Assembly: GCF_027409185.1 (NCBI RefSeq)
Contig: NC_084469.1
Location: 103,789,835 to 103,853,834, forward strand
Direction of reading: 5' to 3'
Source of the DNA: Cynocephalus volans
Lineage: Eukaryota; Chordata; Mammalia; Dermoptera; Cynocephalidae
DNA length: 64,000 nucleotides
The notes under the pieces are model-generated. The model saw nothing but the letters and a program-made list of their open reading frames with translations, searched no databases and was not told the origin of the DNA. Positions within the stretch are counted from its first letter, which is position 1; each line of letters starts with the position of its first letter. A program made the translations under genes and the position numbers. Below are positions 46,202 to 55,903 of the stretch, in pieces.

Positions 46202-46612
46202 ATTTTTTTTTTCCGTGATCATGTACTGAAAGTTTATTGGATGAACAAAGGCTGACTACAGAGATCTGAGACATCAGAAATACCTGAGGTTTGGTGCCTA
46301 CAAACCACATTCAGCAAGTTTCCAGACATGCCTAGATAACTATGCTTGGAGGGAATTACTACCTATTGTAGCAATAAGATCCTGGCCTGGATAGGGTCGT
46401 CTCTATTGCTGTTTGGGGACACAAGAGTACATCTTCTATGTGTCACATGGCTCTGTGTTGAAGGCATTGACTGTTGTGGCTGTTGCTTGTTGCCTGTTCT
46501 GCTCTAAGCCCTGAACCTAATTAGGCCCAGAGAGGAGAGGCCACTGGGAATGAATGCCTGAGGGTTTGACTTTGAACTCCTCCCAGACTTCCATTAATGG
46601 AAAAAAATTCTA
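46202..46612 (-). pseudogene. Probable 5'-truncated retrocopy of an unidentified mRNA 3' end
   Basis: On the minus strand the segment ends CCAATAAACTTTCAGTACAT, then GATCACGG and an A run (plus strand TTTTTTTTTTCCGTGATC at 46,203). That is a polyadenylation signal about 20 bases before a genomic A tail, as in a processed copy. No protein is recognisable, so it would be 3'UTR only. The source gene was not identified. Confidence 0.5.
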
Positions 46613-46739
46613 TAAACATACTGTTTTTTTTTTTTTTTTAAAGACGACCGGTAAGGGGATCTTAACCCTAGACTTGGTGTTGTCAGCACCACACTCTCCC
46701 AAGTGAGCCATGGGCCAGCCCTAAACATACTGTTTTTTT
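46613..46739 (-). repeat. CYN SINE right-unit monomer with TSD
   Basis: Element about 46631-46721 flanked by taaacatactgttttttt at 46613-46630 and 46722-46739. Body GACGACCGGTAAGGGGATCT...AGTGAGCCATGGGCCAGCCC. Confidence 0.92.
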
Positions 46740-47775
46740 GAAGAAGTTTTACAACTTAATGGTAAAAAAAACCCAACAAGTAATCCAATTAAAAAATGGG
46801 CAAAGGAGTTGACTAGGCATTTTTCAAAGGAAGAGATTCAAATGGCCAACACATGAAAAAATGCTCAACATCAGTCAGCATCAGGGAAATGCAAATTAAA
46901 ACTACTTTGAGATATCACCTCACCCTATTTAGACTGGATATTATGAAAAAAAAGAATAACAAATGCTGGTGAGGATGTGGAGAAAGGGGAACACTCCTAC
47001 ATTCTTGGTGGGACTGTAATTAGTACAACCATTGTGGAAAACAGTATGGAAGTTCTTCAAACAACTGCAGATAGAATTGCCATACGATCCAGCAATTTTG
47101 CTGCTGGATCCAAAGGAATGGAAATCATCATATCGAAGGGACACCTGCACTCCCATCCCATGTTTATCACAGTTCTACTTACAATAGCTAAGAGTTGGAA
47201 CCAATCTAAATGTCCATCGACGGATGACTGGATAAGGAAAATGTGGTATATATACACAATGGAATACTATTCTGCCATAAAAAGGAATGAAATTCTGCCC
47301 TTTGCAGCTACATGGATGAACTTAAAGTGAAACAAGCCAGGCACAGAAAGAGAAATAGCACATATCCTCACTCATAAGTGGGAGCTGAAAAAAAGAAAGA
47401 AAAATACAACAATCACAATAATTCCTTGAACTTTCAAAAGGAGAGAATGTAACTGAGGCCACCAGAGATAGGAAAGGGGGAAGGGGAGTAGGGTTTAGGG
47501 AGAAATTGGTAAAGGGCCACAGAAAATGTTTATGATAAAATTTTATTTTATTTTTTTTAAAGATGACCTGTAAAGGGATCTTAACCCTCAACTTGGTGTT
47601 GTCAGCATCACGCTCTCCCACGTGAGCTAAATGGCCATCTCTATATAGGGATCCGAACCCGTGGCCTTGTTATCAGCACCGCACTCTCCCAAGTGAGCCA
47701 CAGGCCGGCCCATGTAATGATAAAATTTTTAAAAAGACAATATAGAGGGCCACAAAAATAAAATAAAATAATACA
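46740..47775 (+). mobile_element. L1 3' end (ORF2 C-terminus and 3'UTR), sense
   Basis: Contains the ORF2p C-terminal coding region ending [17 protein letters not shown]...MNLK at 47,330, with an upstream frame break, then a 3'UTR and AAAATA-rich tail. A CYN dimer is inserted at 47,545-47,716. Confidence 0.92.
47532..47729 (-). repeat. CYN SINE dimer with 13-bp TSD inside the L1
   Basis: Element 47545-47716 flanked by atgataaaatttt at 47532-47544 and 47717-47729. Younger than its L1 host. Confidence 0.94.
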
Positions 47776-48600
47776 AATGTTTTAACCAACAAATCTAGGA
47801 ACTGCAAATTACTTTGATACAGTATAAATATTGTCAAATATAAAATTCTAAGAAAGTGATCTAAGACTGATCTGATTATCTGGTGAGGTTCTAACTAATC
47901 TATGAAACCTTCTAGGAAAAGGCATAGTTGAGAAATCTGTTTTAAGCTAACCCTATTGTTATCACTCTGCCAAAGCAAAGGTGGAGATTGGGCTGAGCTG
48001 TAAGAATGCCAGTGACAAGATCTCTAAGCAACAAGAGGGCTGGAGACAAGCCACTTCCAGATGGACAATAAGGTCAGCGGTCAAGTCCATGGCTCTTTGC
48101 TGCCCAACAATCAATGTGGCTCCTCTCATCCCCGATAAAGGAGCCATAAGGCATTGAAGGAGGAAGCATTTTTACATTATGAGGAGGGGACAGGCGGTCA
48201 CAGAGTTAAATTATCAGTTTTCCCTGTCTCATCACCCCCTGATTTGTTCCACTCTGGGTTCCATTTCGGCAGAGTCTGGCTCCCAAGCTTGGGAATATGG
48301 TTAAGCTCCGAATGCGGGTTTTCCTCGTGAACTGTGGATGAAGGAGGCCGCTTATCTGAGCTAGATAAACTCAGATTATGTTTCCTTTTGTTCCCTTTTG
48401 ATTCCTTTACGCTACATTGCTGCCATATACTTCCAGTTCTTCTATGCATTTAATAATTTTATTCCCCTGTAGAGCGTGTTTTCTAGGCTGAAATGAGACA
48501 AGGTGTGAGGAATCGTCGGCCTTGCCCCCTACTGCTTCATCCCAAATTCCTGACCCCTGTTCCAGTCTCTTCCTTCCTATTCCAGTCTCACCTGGCTTGG
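47775..48600. other. Region upstream of the ZNF promoter
   Basis: No exon recognised; 48,160-48,490 belongs to the tandem-duplicated block (copy A). Confidence 0.4.
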
Positions 48601-49290
48601 CCCGGGCTCGTCTCCTGCTCTAAGGAAAGAAGATCGCTCCACTGGAGACTGAGTCTAACACTGTGCGCACTTAGACCCTCCTTCGGGAGGAATCTGTCCA
48701 ATCAGGGGCGCTGGGGCGGGGCCGTGCGCACTGTCCAATCAGGAGCGACGCCGGGCGTGGCGACGTCCGCCCTTCGCGGGGGGGCTCTTTGTTTCTCGCG
48801 CCCGCTGCGCCTGGTTTGGCGTCTGCGCTGGTGTCGGAGACGCCGGCCGCCCTGTCGCCGTCGTCGGGTGACCTGCTCTGGCCGCTGATCCGTAGGGAGG
48901 ACGCGGGGACACCCGGAAGCCGGAAATGGTGAGTGTCGGGCGGGCGTCCCGAGACGGGGAGCGGGGCCGGTTGGAACCGGCCGGAGTCGGCCGTGGCCGC
49001 GGGACCTGGGCCTCCCCGCGCTCAGCCCCGGAGTCTGCGGCCCCGAGTCCGCCGCCGGCGCAGCGCAGCCCTCGGTCCCCTCCGGCCGCAGGGTGGGGCG
49101 GGCCGGCGGCCGGGACCCCGGGCGTCCTGTCCTGTCTCTGCGGCGGCGACCTCGGCCCGGCCGGGAGCCCTCTCTGGGCAGCCCCGCGTGTCCCCAGAGT
49201 GTGCGGTGACGGCGGGGTCCTCAGGGGACACCACGACTCGGGCCGTGGGACTCGTGCGGGGGAGGAGCTGTGGTACGTGGGGTCTCCAGT
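48600..49290. promoter_or_regulatory. CpG-island promoter and first exon of the ZNF gene
   Basis: CpG-dense block. Two CCAATCAG boxes (48698-48705, 48735-48742) flank a GGGGCGGGG GC box (48713-48721). The 5'UTR that follows (about 48,790-48,925) has the 'ctgctctggccgctgatcc' style common to KRAB-ZNF first exons of this cluster. It ends in the start codon and a strong GTGAGT donor. Confidence 0.8.
48926..48928 (+). CDS. KRAB-ZNF gene, coding exon 1 (start codon only)
   Basis: ATG at 48926-48928 followed directly by GTGAGTGTCG donor. In the 19p13.2 KRAB-ZNF family the first exon typically contributes only the initiator Met, and the next exon starts with the Asp-Ser-Val of the KRAB box. The next exon (62,221) opens with GAC TCA GTG in the matching phase. 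This implies a first intron of 13,292 bases, filled with SINEs, LTRs and L1. Confidence 0.8.
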
Positions 49291-49299
49291 GTCTTCTTT

Positions 49300-49695
49300 C
49301 ATTTCAGGGGGACCATTTCCCCCTGAGTCTTCTGTCTGGGAAGCAGCGTATCAAATCCACGACCCTGTCCCCCAGCCCAGCTCTTCCTAGGGCTGGCAGT
49401 CCCTGCACAGCTGTGTGGTGCAGGAATCTGAAAAGCAAAATGCAGTTCGGGCACACGGCGGGGCACAATCCAGTGTCTCCTGGGGGGGTGGTCTTTGAGA
49501 TCTTCAGTGAGCATGATGCGGGGGGGGGGGGGAGGTGTCTCACATGATAGGATGACAGACTTCACACTTGAGTCAGACATGTCTGTCTGCAGTCTAGTCA
49601 GCACTGCCCCTGTCTGGGTTTGTCACCTTGAAAAGATTTACTTCATTCAGCCTCAGCTTTTCATGACTGTAAAGTCCATTTTCATCAATAGAGCT
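49300..49695. other. ZNF intron 1, no further exon seen
   Basis: Unique-looking sequence after the CpG island; contains a G13 run at about 49,520-49,532. Confidence 0.4.
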
Positions 49696-49900
49696 TGAAA
49701 GATATAAAAAAAAAAATTTTTTTTCTCTATAAAGATGACCGGTAAGGGGATCTTAACCCTTGACTTGGTGTTGTCAGCACCATGCTCTCCCAAGTGAGCT
49801 AACCAGCCCTCCCTATATAGGGATCTGAACCTGTGGCCTTGGTGTTATCAGCACCACACTCTCCCAAGTGAGCCATGGGCCGCCCCTGAAAGATATAAAA
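49696..49900 (-). repeat. CYN SINE dimer with 14-bp TSD
   Basis: Element 49710-49886 flanked by tgaaagatataaaa at 49696-49709 and 49887-49900. Both units are complete. Confidence 0.94.
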
Positions 49901-49904
49901 TTTT

Positions 49905-50850
49905 TAAAGAGCCAAGAAAGGTGCATTTCAGGAAAAAATTAAAATATCTAGCCTTATATTTTATTTGTTAAAATTTTTATCTCTTTTCATCCCCAGAGCA
50001 TGTGTAGTACATTTTACAGGTTTGTTCTTTTCTTTTAGGTGATTTCAAATGGATCTTCAGGGCTTAGCTTTAAGAATTCTTGTCTGGGGATAAGAATTTC
50101 AGAGAAATGGGGGAAATCACTCATCAATTATGGCTGCAGAGAAATGAATATCTTTTCACAAGGAAGTGTACATAAATTAGTGAATTACAAAGATTTACCA
50201 AAAACATCTCTTTGTCTCCATTCCAAGGTGTAGACCTTGTTTCAATCAATAAATCAGTTTTCTTTCCTGATAGCGAGCCTTCAGACATTAATGCTGAATT
50301 CATTGGGTCTGGACATGGTAACAGTGATGTGTTCAAATATAATAAATTATTTGCTAAATGATTTGTCGTCATTTAAATAATTAAATGACATCTTTATTGT
50401 CTGAAAGGGATAGATACTTGTGCTTTTCCTGTTGAGCTATAAAATATAAGTGCTTTACACTTCCTTCCCTTCTGTAAACATAAACACTGAGTTTGAGTGA
50501 TTTTGATGGTTTCTTCAACCACTGGGTATTTTCTCTTTTAAAATAAATGAATAGCCTTGACTGGGGAGCAGGATCCTGAGGCCAGTGTCTCCAAGCGTAG
50601 GCCATCTTGGGCCTGCAAAGGGAGGTCATGGAAGGCCCAGTTGGTTCTTCCTGGAAATTCTCCCCTACAGGTGTCCAGCCTGCTCACACCTAGCTCAGGA
50701 GGCCTTGGTACTGAGAGAGCCCTGGAATTCTGGGGAACCACACACACGTGCCCTTGGGATGGGTGGAAGCGGGGAGGGTGATGCCCTTTCTGAGGTTGTC
50801 TTCTTTATTGTGCTGGGGCAGTTTCTAGACATTGTGTTGCAAAGGAAATT
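49905..50850. other. ZNF intron 1, unassigned sequence
   Basis: No exon or named repeat recognised. Confidence 0.35.
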
Positions 50851-50854
50851 CTGA

Positions 50855-51250
50855 TTGAGGTAGGAAGTAACTTTATTCAAAAGGAGTATTGCAATAGGGG
50901 AAAGCCCCAACTTTCATGCATCTCAGAGGTTGGGCAGAAAGGGGCTTTTCTTTCATAGGGAGGAGCAAACAAGATTAGAAAGAAGGTAGAAGGGGGCGGC
51001 GTGGTAGAGGGTGGCAAAGTCAGATCCTAGCTCAGGGACTGTTTCACCCTGAGATCAGCCTGTTCTCAGAAGAGTAATAAAGGAGGGGTGATGTGCTGGC
51101 TTAGGCTGAGAGTAGGTCAAAGTTCAGGGGCCTGGAGGAAGGAGAGAAACTTAAGGAAAGTTTAACAATTGTTTTGTTCTGACTGATAAATTCAGCTCAC
51201 CTTTTATGAAGCAAAGAATGGGAATTTGGAAAGTCTGTGTCTGGTGTGTC
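50855..51250 (-). mobile_element. Possible LTR fragment, antisense
   Basis: 'gtaactttattcaaaaggagta' followed by purine-rich sequence is typical of an antisense R/U5 region. Ends not defined. Confidence 0.4.
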
Positions 51251-51284
51251 ATAGGTAACAAGGAGCATCATTTAAATGGAAATG

Positions 51285-51443
51285 GGAAGGCTGTTTTTTT
51301 TCTTTTTTGACCCGTAAGGGGATCGCAACCCTCGGCAAGGTGTTGTCTGCACCACGCTTAGCCAGTGAGCGCACCAGTGGCCTTGGTGTTATCAGCACCG
51401 CAATCTCCCAAGTGAGCCACGGGGCCGGCCCGGAAGGCTGTTT
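51285..51443 (-). repeat. CYN SINE dimer, internally deleted, with 12-bp TSD
   Basis: Element 51297-51431 flanked by ggaaggctgttt at 51285-51296 and 51432-51443. About 30 bases at the dimer junction (TATATAGGGATCC region) are missing. Confidence 0.93.
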
Positions 51444-51499
51444 CTTTGCACTAGGCTGCTTCTCCAGTACACAAAGGATGGGGATGGGGATGGGTGTTC

Positions 51500-52445
51500 T
51501 TTAATCATAGCTATTTACCAGGATTACAGAGCTTGGGTGAATATCAACAGTGTCAGCATTTGGGTTATGCATCCACAAAGTTGGTTTCGTCAGAGGGCAA
51601 TTTGTGCCAATTGAGAAAGTCTGTGAGGGTTAGACTTAGACATCTTTGGGTTCTGCCTGCTGAGAAAGGGTTTATGAATTTGTAAGTTCATTTGTTTTTG
51701 TGGTATAATAAAAGGATACTTGGCGTTTGTTCTCTTCTGCATCAGGGCCCTAACACCCTTGGAATTTCCTGAGTGATACAAGTGTCTTTTGTTATTTTTA
51801 ACAATCCTCTTTTAGACAATACCTGAATTTATGCCAATGAATTTATACTAGATAGGTTCTGGATGGGGACCGGTGACCAGACAGAGCAAACATATGCTTT
51901 CACTAGTGTGTGCAGTGGAGTCAGTGCTGTGGGACTGAGCCCAGAACTTGTGGGGTGTGCTAACTCTGGGTGGTATCAGAATTGAATTGTTGGTGTTGGG
52001 GAATTGGTTGGCATTTAGCAAACACCCCAAATTTAGTGTCAGAAGTGATGTGAAAAACCATCAAAGGTCAGAACCTTAAACTGACTGTGGGTGAGTTTGG
52101 TTGCGGGTGAATTTGGTCGCTGGTGAGGACTGAGACCCTGGAGGACGGAGCATTTCCACACCATGAGGAGGGGAGAGCAGGGTGGGTGGAGCTCTGAGAA
52201 TGGAATTTCCCAGCTGCTCGGGTGTCCCTCACTCACTGCCTAGGAGTGAGCCACACTGGGCTGCATCTGCAGAGTGAGATTAGTCCCTGGGCTTGGGACC
52301 GTGTTTAGCCATGTGGGCTGTGGGTAAAGCAGGCAGCTTCCCTTTAGTTTCCTTTTTAGAATCTTGCTGCCATATAATTCCAGTTTGCCGAAGCATTTAA
52401 GAATTTTGTTCTGTGCTGTGAGTTTAAGATTTTTATTTTGTGGTT
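51500..52445 (+). repeat. Tandemly duplicated block, copy B (in ZNF intron 1)
   Basis: Diverged partner of 45,880-48,490, without the L1 and SINE insertions. It stops near 52,440, before anything like the CpG island that follows copy A. Confidence 0.65.
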
Positions 52446-52544
52446 CAAATCTGAGTGGATCAAATGGTAAGGTCTGAAGAAGCAAAGAATATTTTTGAAA
52501 TAAATTGTTTTATGCTAAGTTTAAGTAATAATGATGTGAGCACC

Positions 52545-53074
52545 AGTGTGTTACTGAGACCCCAAAGGTCCGTTTGCTTGCCCTTCAATAGCCAATAATC
52601 GAGAGACAAGAGTTGGTGTGAGGAAAGGTAGCCTTTAATCAGGAAGCAGGCAGCCTGGGGAAATGGTGGACTTGTGTCTCAACAACGATCTCTGCCTCTC
52701 CAAGGTTTGCCAAAGGATTTTAAAGAGGTCCGTGATGGCAAGTTGATTCACGGCAACCAAGTAGGGATGCGCAGATATGCTTGAGTGTTTCAGATAATCA
52801 TCAAGGAACTCCCTGGGTGGGAGCTGACCAGTGTCATACTTCATTCTTCATGAGTTCAGTTTCTGTTATTCTCAAATAAGATCAGGTTAGTAAGCTAGTA
52901 AAGAGTGGTCATCTGAGTTAATAACTTTTCTCTATTTGTGTACAATGTGAGAGCAAGAGTCATTGTTTCTGGCAATTAGCTGTAGACTATGTGGTTTGGG
53001 TTACAGGAGAGAACAAGTTTTTAAATTCAAAGGTTAACAAAATGGAGTCATTTCTGTTCAGGCTGTTACAAGTG
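52545..53074 (-). mobile_element. Solo LTR with 4-bp TSD
   Basis: LTR 52549-53070 (522 bases, TGTTACTGAG...GGCTGTTACA) flanked by agtg on both sides (52545-52548, 53071-53074). Antisense poly(A)-like 'gcctttaatcagg' near the left end puts it on the minus strand. The 4-bp TSD suits a class I (gamma-like) ERV. Confidence 0.85.
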
Positions 53075-53301
53075 GACTCACTAGTCAGGTAAATACATAG
53101 GCCAGTTCTGGTATGTCTCTTTGATCTCCTCTACCTTCTGGACCCAGAGGTGACCCAGTACTGATTCCAGTTATGCCTTATATAGCTTTATCATCTAGTT
53201 ATCATGAAGGAGAGCTTTGGTCAATTTTGCCCCTTTTGAATTTTCAATAAGTTAATATTACCACTAACATACCATTAATATTATATCTGTATATATTCTT
53301 G

Positions 53302-54087
53302 GGCTAGGTGTTTTGTTTTGTTTTGTTCTTAAAAAATGACCAGTAAGGGGATCTTAACCCTTGACATGGTGTTGTCAGCACCACACCAAGGGAGCTAACC
53401 AGCCATCCCTTTATAGGGATCCGAACTTGTCGTTGCTTTGCCTCCTAGGGATTTGTCACCCCTTTTCCCCTGGGTGACGGAGCTGTGAAAGATTACTCAA
53501 AGCCCATCTCTTCTGAGCAGTGAGAAGCCCCAAAAAGAGGTTAATCTTCCAGAACCGTCAAGAGAGAGGCATTTCTTCCATTTGGGAAATTAACCACGAA
53601 TTGGGTTCTCTTCCAACATTTATTCTCCAGACCAGGAAGTTACAGGAAGAGGACATAGGTGGGATTTTTGCTAAGTATAGTTTAACAAGTTTAATAATAG
53701 AAACTGGTAACATTCAGTAAGAAAAGCAAGGTGACATTCCATGATGCAGTTTTCAAGAAGTTAAGTTGATCCACCAACAAAAGCTTGATCTTAGCAGATA
53801 TTCTCTTCTTACAGCAATTTCCCAGTATCTTTACATATCAATCAGTAACCTGTCTGTCTTTGAGCCAGAAACCTTGCTGTGTTACAATTCTTTATCTTAC
53901 AACAGAGACTATAGCCTGGGAAAAATTTCCTGTCCTTTGAAAGGTCAATATTTGAAACTGCAAGACTTTGGAAAACCAGGCCCTGTGAAGTACATTTGCT
54001 TTATGCATACTCCACAACTTGTGGCCTTGGTGTTATCAGCACCACACTCTCCCAAGTGAGCCATGGGCCGGCCTGGCTAGGTGTTTT
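53302..54087 (-). repeat. CYN SINE dimer split by a solo LTR
   Basis: Outer TSD ggctaggtgtttt at 53302-53314 and 54075-54087. SINE parts 53315-53427 and about 54017-54074 join into one dimer; the LTR 53428-54016 interrupts it within the left-unit B box (after GATCCGAACT in minus-strand display). Confidence 0.92.
53428..54016 (-). mobile_element. Solo LTR nested in a CYN SINE
   Basis: 589 bases beginning TGTCGTTGCT and ending ATACTCCACA, with act/aact next to each end as a 3-4 bp TSD. 'agtttaacaagtttaataata' is an antisense poly(A)-region style. No internal retroviral genes. Because the host is a colugo-lineage SINE, this LTR is younger still. Strand is inferred from the poly(A)-like motif only. 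Confidence 0.8.
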
Positions 54088-54259
54088 TCCAGAGCTTTTG
54101 CTGATGTTAAAGTTGGTTGGTTGTTTTCTTATTGAGATTCTTTGTATGTTTTGGATGTTCTTTGTATAATTTGCATGCCAATATTTTATCAGATAGGTGT
54201 TTGGAAATTTTTGTCCTAGTCTGTGGCTTGTCTTTTCATTCTATTAACAGTGTCTTTTT

Positions 54260-54484
54260 AAAAGCAGTGTATTTTGGGCCGGCCCATGGCTCACTCGGGA
54301 GAGTGTGGTGCTGAGAACACCAAGGCCCCAGGTTCAGATCCTATATAGGGATGGCCGGTTGGCTCACTGGTTGAGCGTGGTGCTGACAACACCAAGCCAA
54401 GGGTTAAGATCTCCTCACCAGGTCATCTTTAAAAAAAATAAATAAATAAATAAATAAATAAATAAAATAAAAGCAGTATATTTT
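54260..54484 (+). repeat. CYN SINE dimer with 16-bp TSD and long (AAAT)n tail
   Basis: Element 54276-54468 flanked by aaaagcagtgtatttt (54260-54275) and aaaagcagtatatttt (54469-54484). The tail has grown into (AAAT)8-9. Confidence 0.94.
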
Positions 54485-54677
54485 AATTTGAATAAAGTCC
54501 AATTTATCAATTATGTCATTCATAGATCATGCTTTGGGGGCTGTATATGAAATCTTATTGCCATACTCAAGGTCGTCTAAATTTTCTCCTGTGTTGTCTT
54601 CTAGAAATTCTGAAATTTGCATTTTACATTTAGCAGAACAATCTAGTTTGAGTTAATTTTCTGAAAGTTGTAAAATC

Positions 54678-55259
54678 TGTTGCTGAAGTCCAGCTTCAGC
54701 AAGGGGTGGGTACCCGAAAAGGGAAGGAGAGGGTCGGCGAAAATAACAAACACAGACGGAGACCTCAATGCATCAGTATGCACGTTCTCTCTCTGCGGGC
54801 TGTCAGCGTGTTGCAGCTGGAGCCCAGAAGAGCATGAGACAGTGCCTTTTATTTAGATTTTTCTCTTCAGGGGTTTTTTGGGTACTATTTTTATTGTATC
54901 AGCAAGCTTAAATCAATAGTCCAAAAAGCAGGGAGGAAACTTTTTTAGAGGTCAGCCAGTCCTTTCCTTTTGTCAGCATGTCTCAGGTGATCAACTCGTG
55001 CTTCTTTTTCCTGTAATCAGGTTATCAGATCGAAACCATCCCTTCATTGTCTTGAAGTTATCTTGTGACCTTTTTCTGTTAGCAAGCTGTGGTTAATATC
55101 CACCCTATTAACAGGGTGGCAGCTATTTCGTAGACAACCTATATCTATTCTTAAATGTAAATACAACTTTGCTAAAAGGAAAAATGTTAACATTTCTGTG
55201 GCCCTGTAATCTTGATCTAAATGTCAAAGTATCATTGTGCACAGCACCATCCCTCACAA
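54678..55259 (-). mobile_element. ERV LTR (class II-like), antisense
   Basis: On the minus strand it runs from about 55,260 to an end ...CTTCAGCAACA at 54,678, with AAATAAAAGGCACTG as poly(A) signal (plus strand near 54,847) and a GTCTGTGTTTGTTATTTTCG U5-like segment. Together with the env fragment it forms a partial provirus. Confidence 0.65.
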
Positions 55260-55261
55260 AG

Positions 55262-55903
55262 CTAGGTGTACTCTCTTATTCTTCTAAGATCTAATTTTGC
55301 AGGTTTAATAATTTTACAGCATACATTTTTATCCCAATACCTGATTCTTAATGATTTATTTAAAACTGGACACCACCAAGTAAAGGGAATTCTATGGTTT
55401 CGTTCCCATATACCTAATTTGTCCCAATCATATAATTTCTCATTAATGCCAACTATTCTCTTGCCATTAATACAATCTCCAGTAAATGATGTTTGCCAAC
55501 TTACATCATACTTTGGACGTCCCCTGGGAGGGTACCAAATTTTTCCCTTCGTCATTTTATATCCCATGTAACCATTTACCCAGATGGTGGGAAGAGGATG
55601 GGGACTTCTCTTATTTATTAATTTCTCTGGTAAAGGAAATTGCTCATGATTAATTGTGACCGATGTTTTTGAAACATCCGTTGGCGTAATTAATTGACTC
55701 AAAAAGGACAATTTGGAATTGTTCAATCTTCCCAGATCTTTGGTGGGACTGTCTAATTTTATGACAACAACTGTTTGTGTGTCATTTTCTGCGTCTTTTG
55801 GAGACTCAGGAAACTGCCATGCTGACCAAAACATCAAAAGAGAAAATACAAGCAGTACCACTATGCCAAGGCAGAGATCCTTACAGCAAAAGCAAGTGCT
55901 CAT
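55262..55903 (-). CDS. ERV envelope-like ORF, N-terminal part (213 codons)
   Basis: Uninterrupted minus-strand frame from ATG at 55,901-55,903 to a stop at 55,262. A short Cys-rich N-terminus is followed by one hydrophobic segment (about residues 12-29) that would serve as signal peptide or anchor. Then comes a hydrophilic, Trp-rich ectodomain-like part with three N-X-S/T sites and no visible transmembrane subunit, furin site or fusion peptide. A class II-type LTR lies directly downstream. It looks like a betaretrovirus-like env leader plus start of the surface subunit, ended early. It is too short to be a working envelope. The env assignment rests on context and general features, with no alignment; it could be another ERV reading frame. 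Confidence 0.55.
   Translation of the reverse strand: MSTCFCCKDLCLGIVVLLVFSLLMFWSAWQFPESPKDAENDTQTVVVIKLDSPTKDLGRLNNSKLSFLSQLITPTDVSKTSVTINHEQFPLPEKLINKRSPHPLPTIWVNGYMGYKMTKGKIWYPPRGRPKYDVSWQTSFTGDCINGKRIVGINEKLYDWDKLGIWERNHRIPFTWWCPVLNKSLRIRYWDKNVCCKIIKPAKLDLRRIREYT

Larger units (their letters stand above)
45880..48490 (+). repeat. Tandemly duplicated block upstream of the ZNF promoter, copy A
   Basis: Segments 46,050-46,165 and 48,160-48,490 match 51,615-51,690 / 52,070-52,090 and 52,140-52,440 in the same order. Anchors: 'gagaaag-a/g-gtttatgaattt' (46,112; 51,662), 'aaccttaaactg' (46,153; 52,072), 'atgaggagggga' (48,179; 52,164), 'ttgctgccatata' (48,417; 52,362). An L1, a retrocopy and SINEs enlarge copy A. 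Confidence 0.65.

Noticed and set aside
46977-47330. 117-codon plus-strand ORF as a host gene
   Set aside because: It is the C-terminal end of L1 ORF2p, with flanking L1 3'UTR.
48739-49302. Long ORFs on both strands at the ZNF CpG island
   Set aside because: GC-rich artefacts; the real signal is the ATG|GTGAGT exon 1 end.
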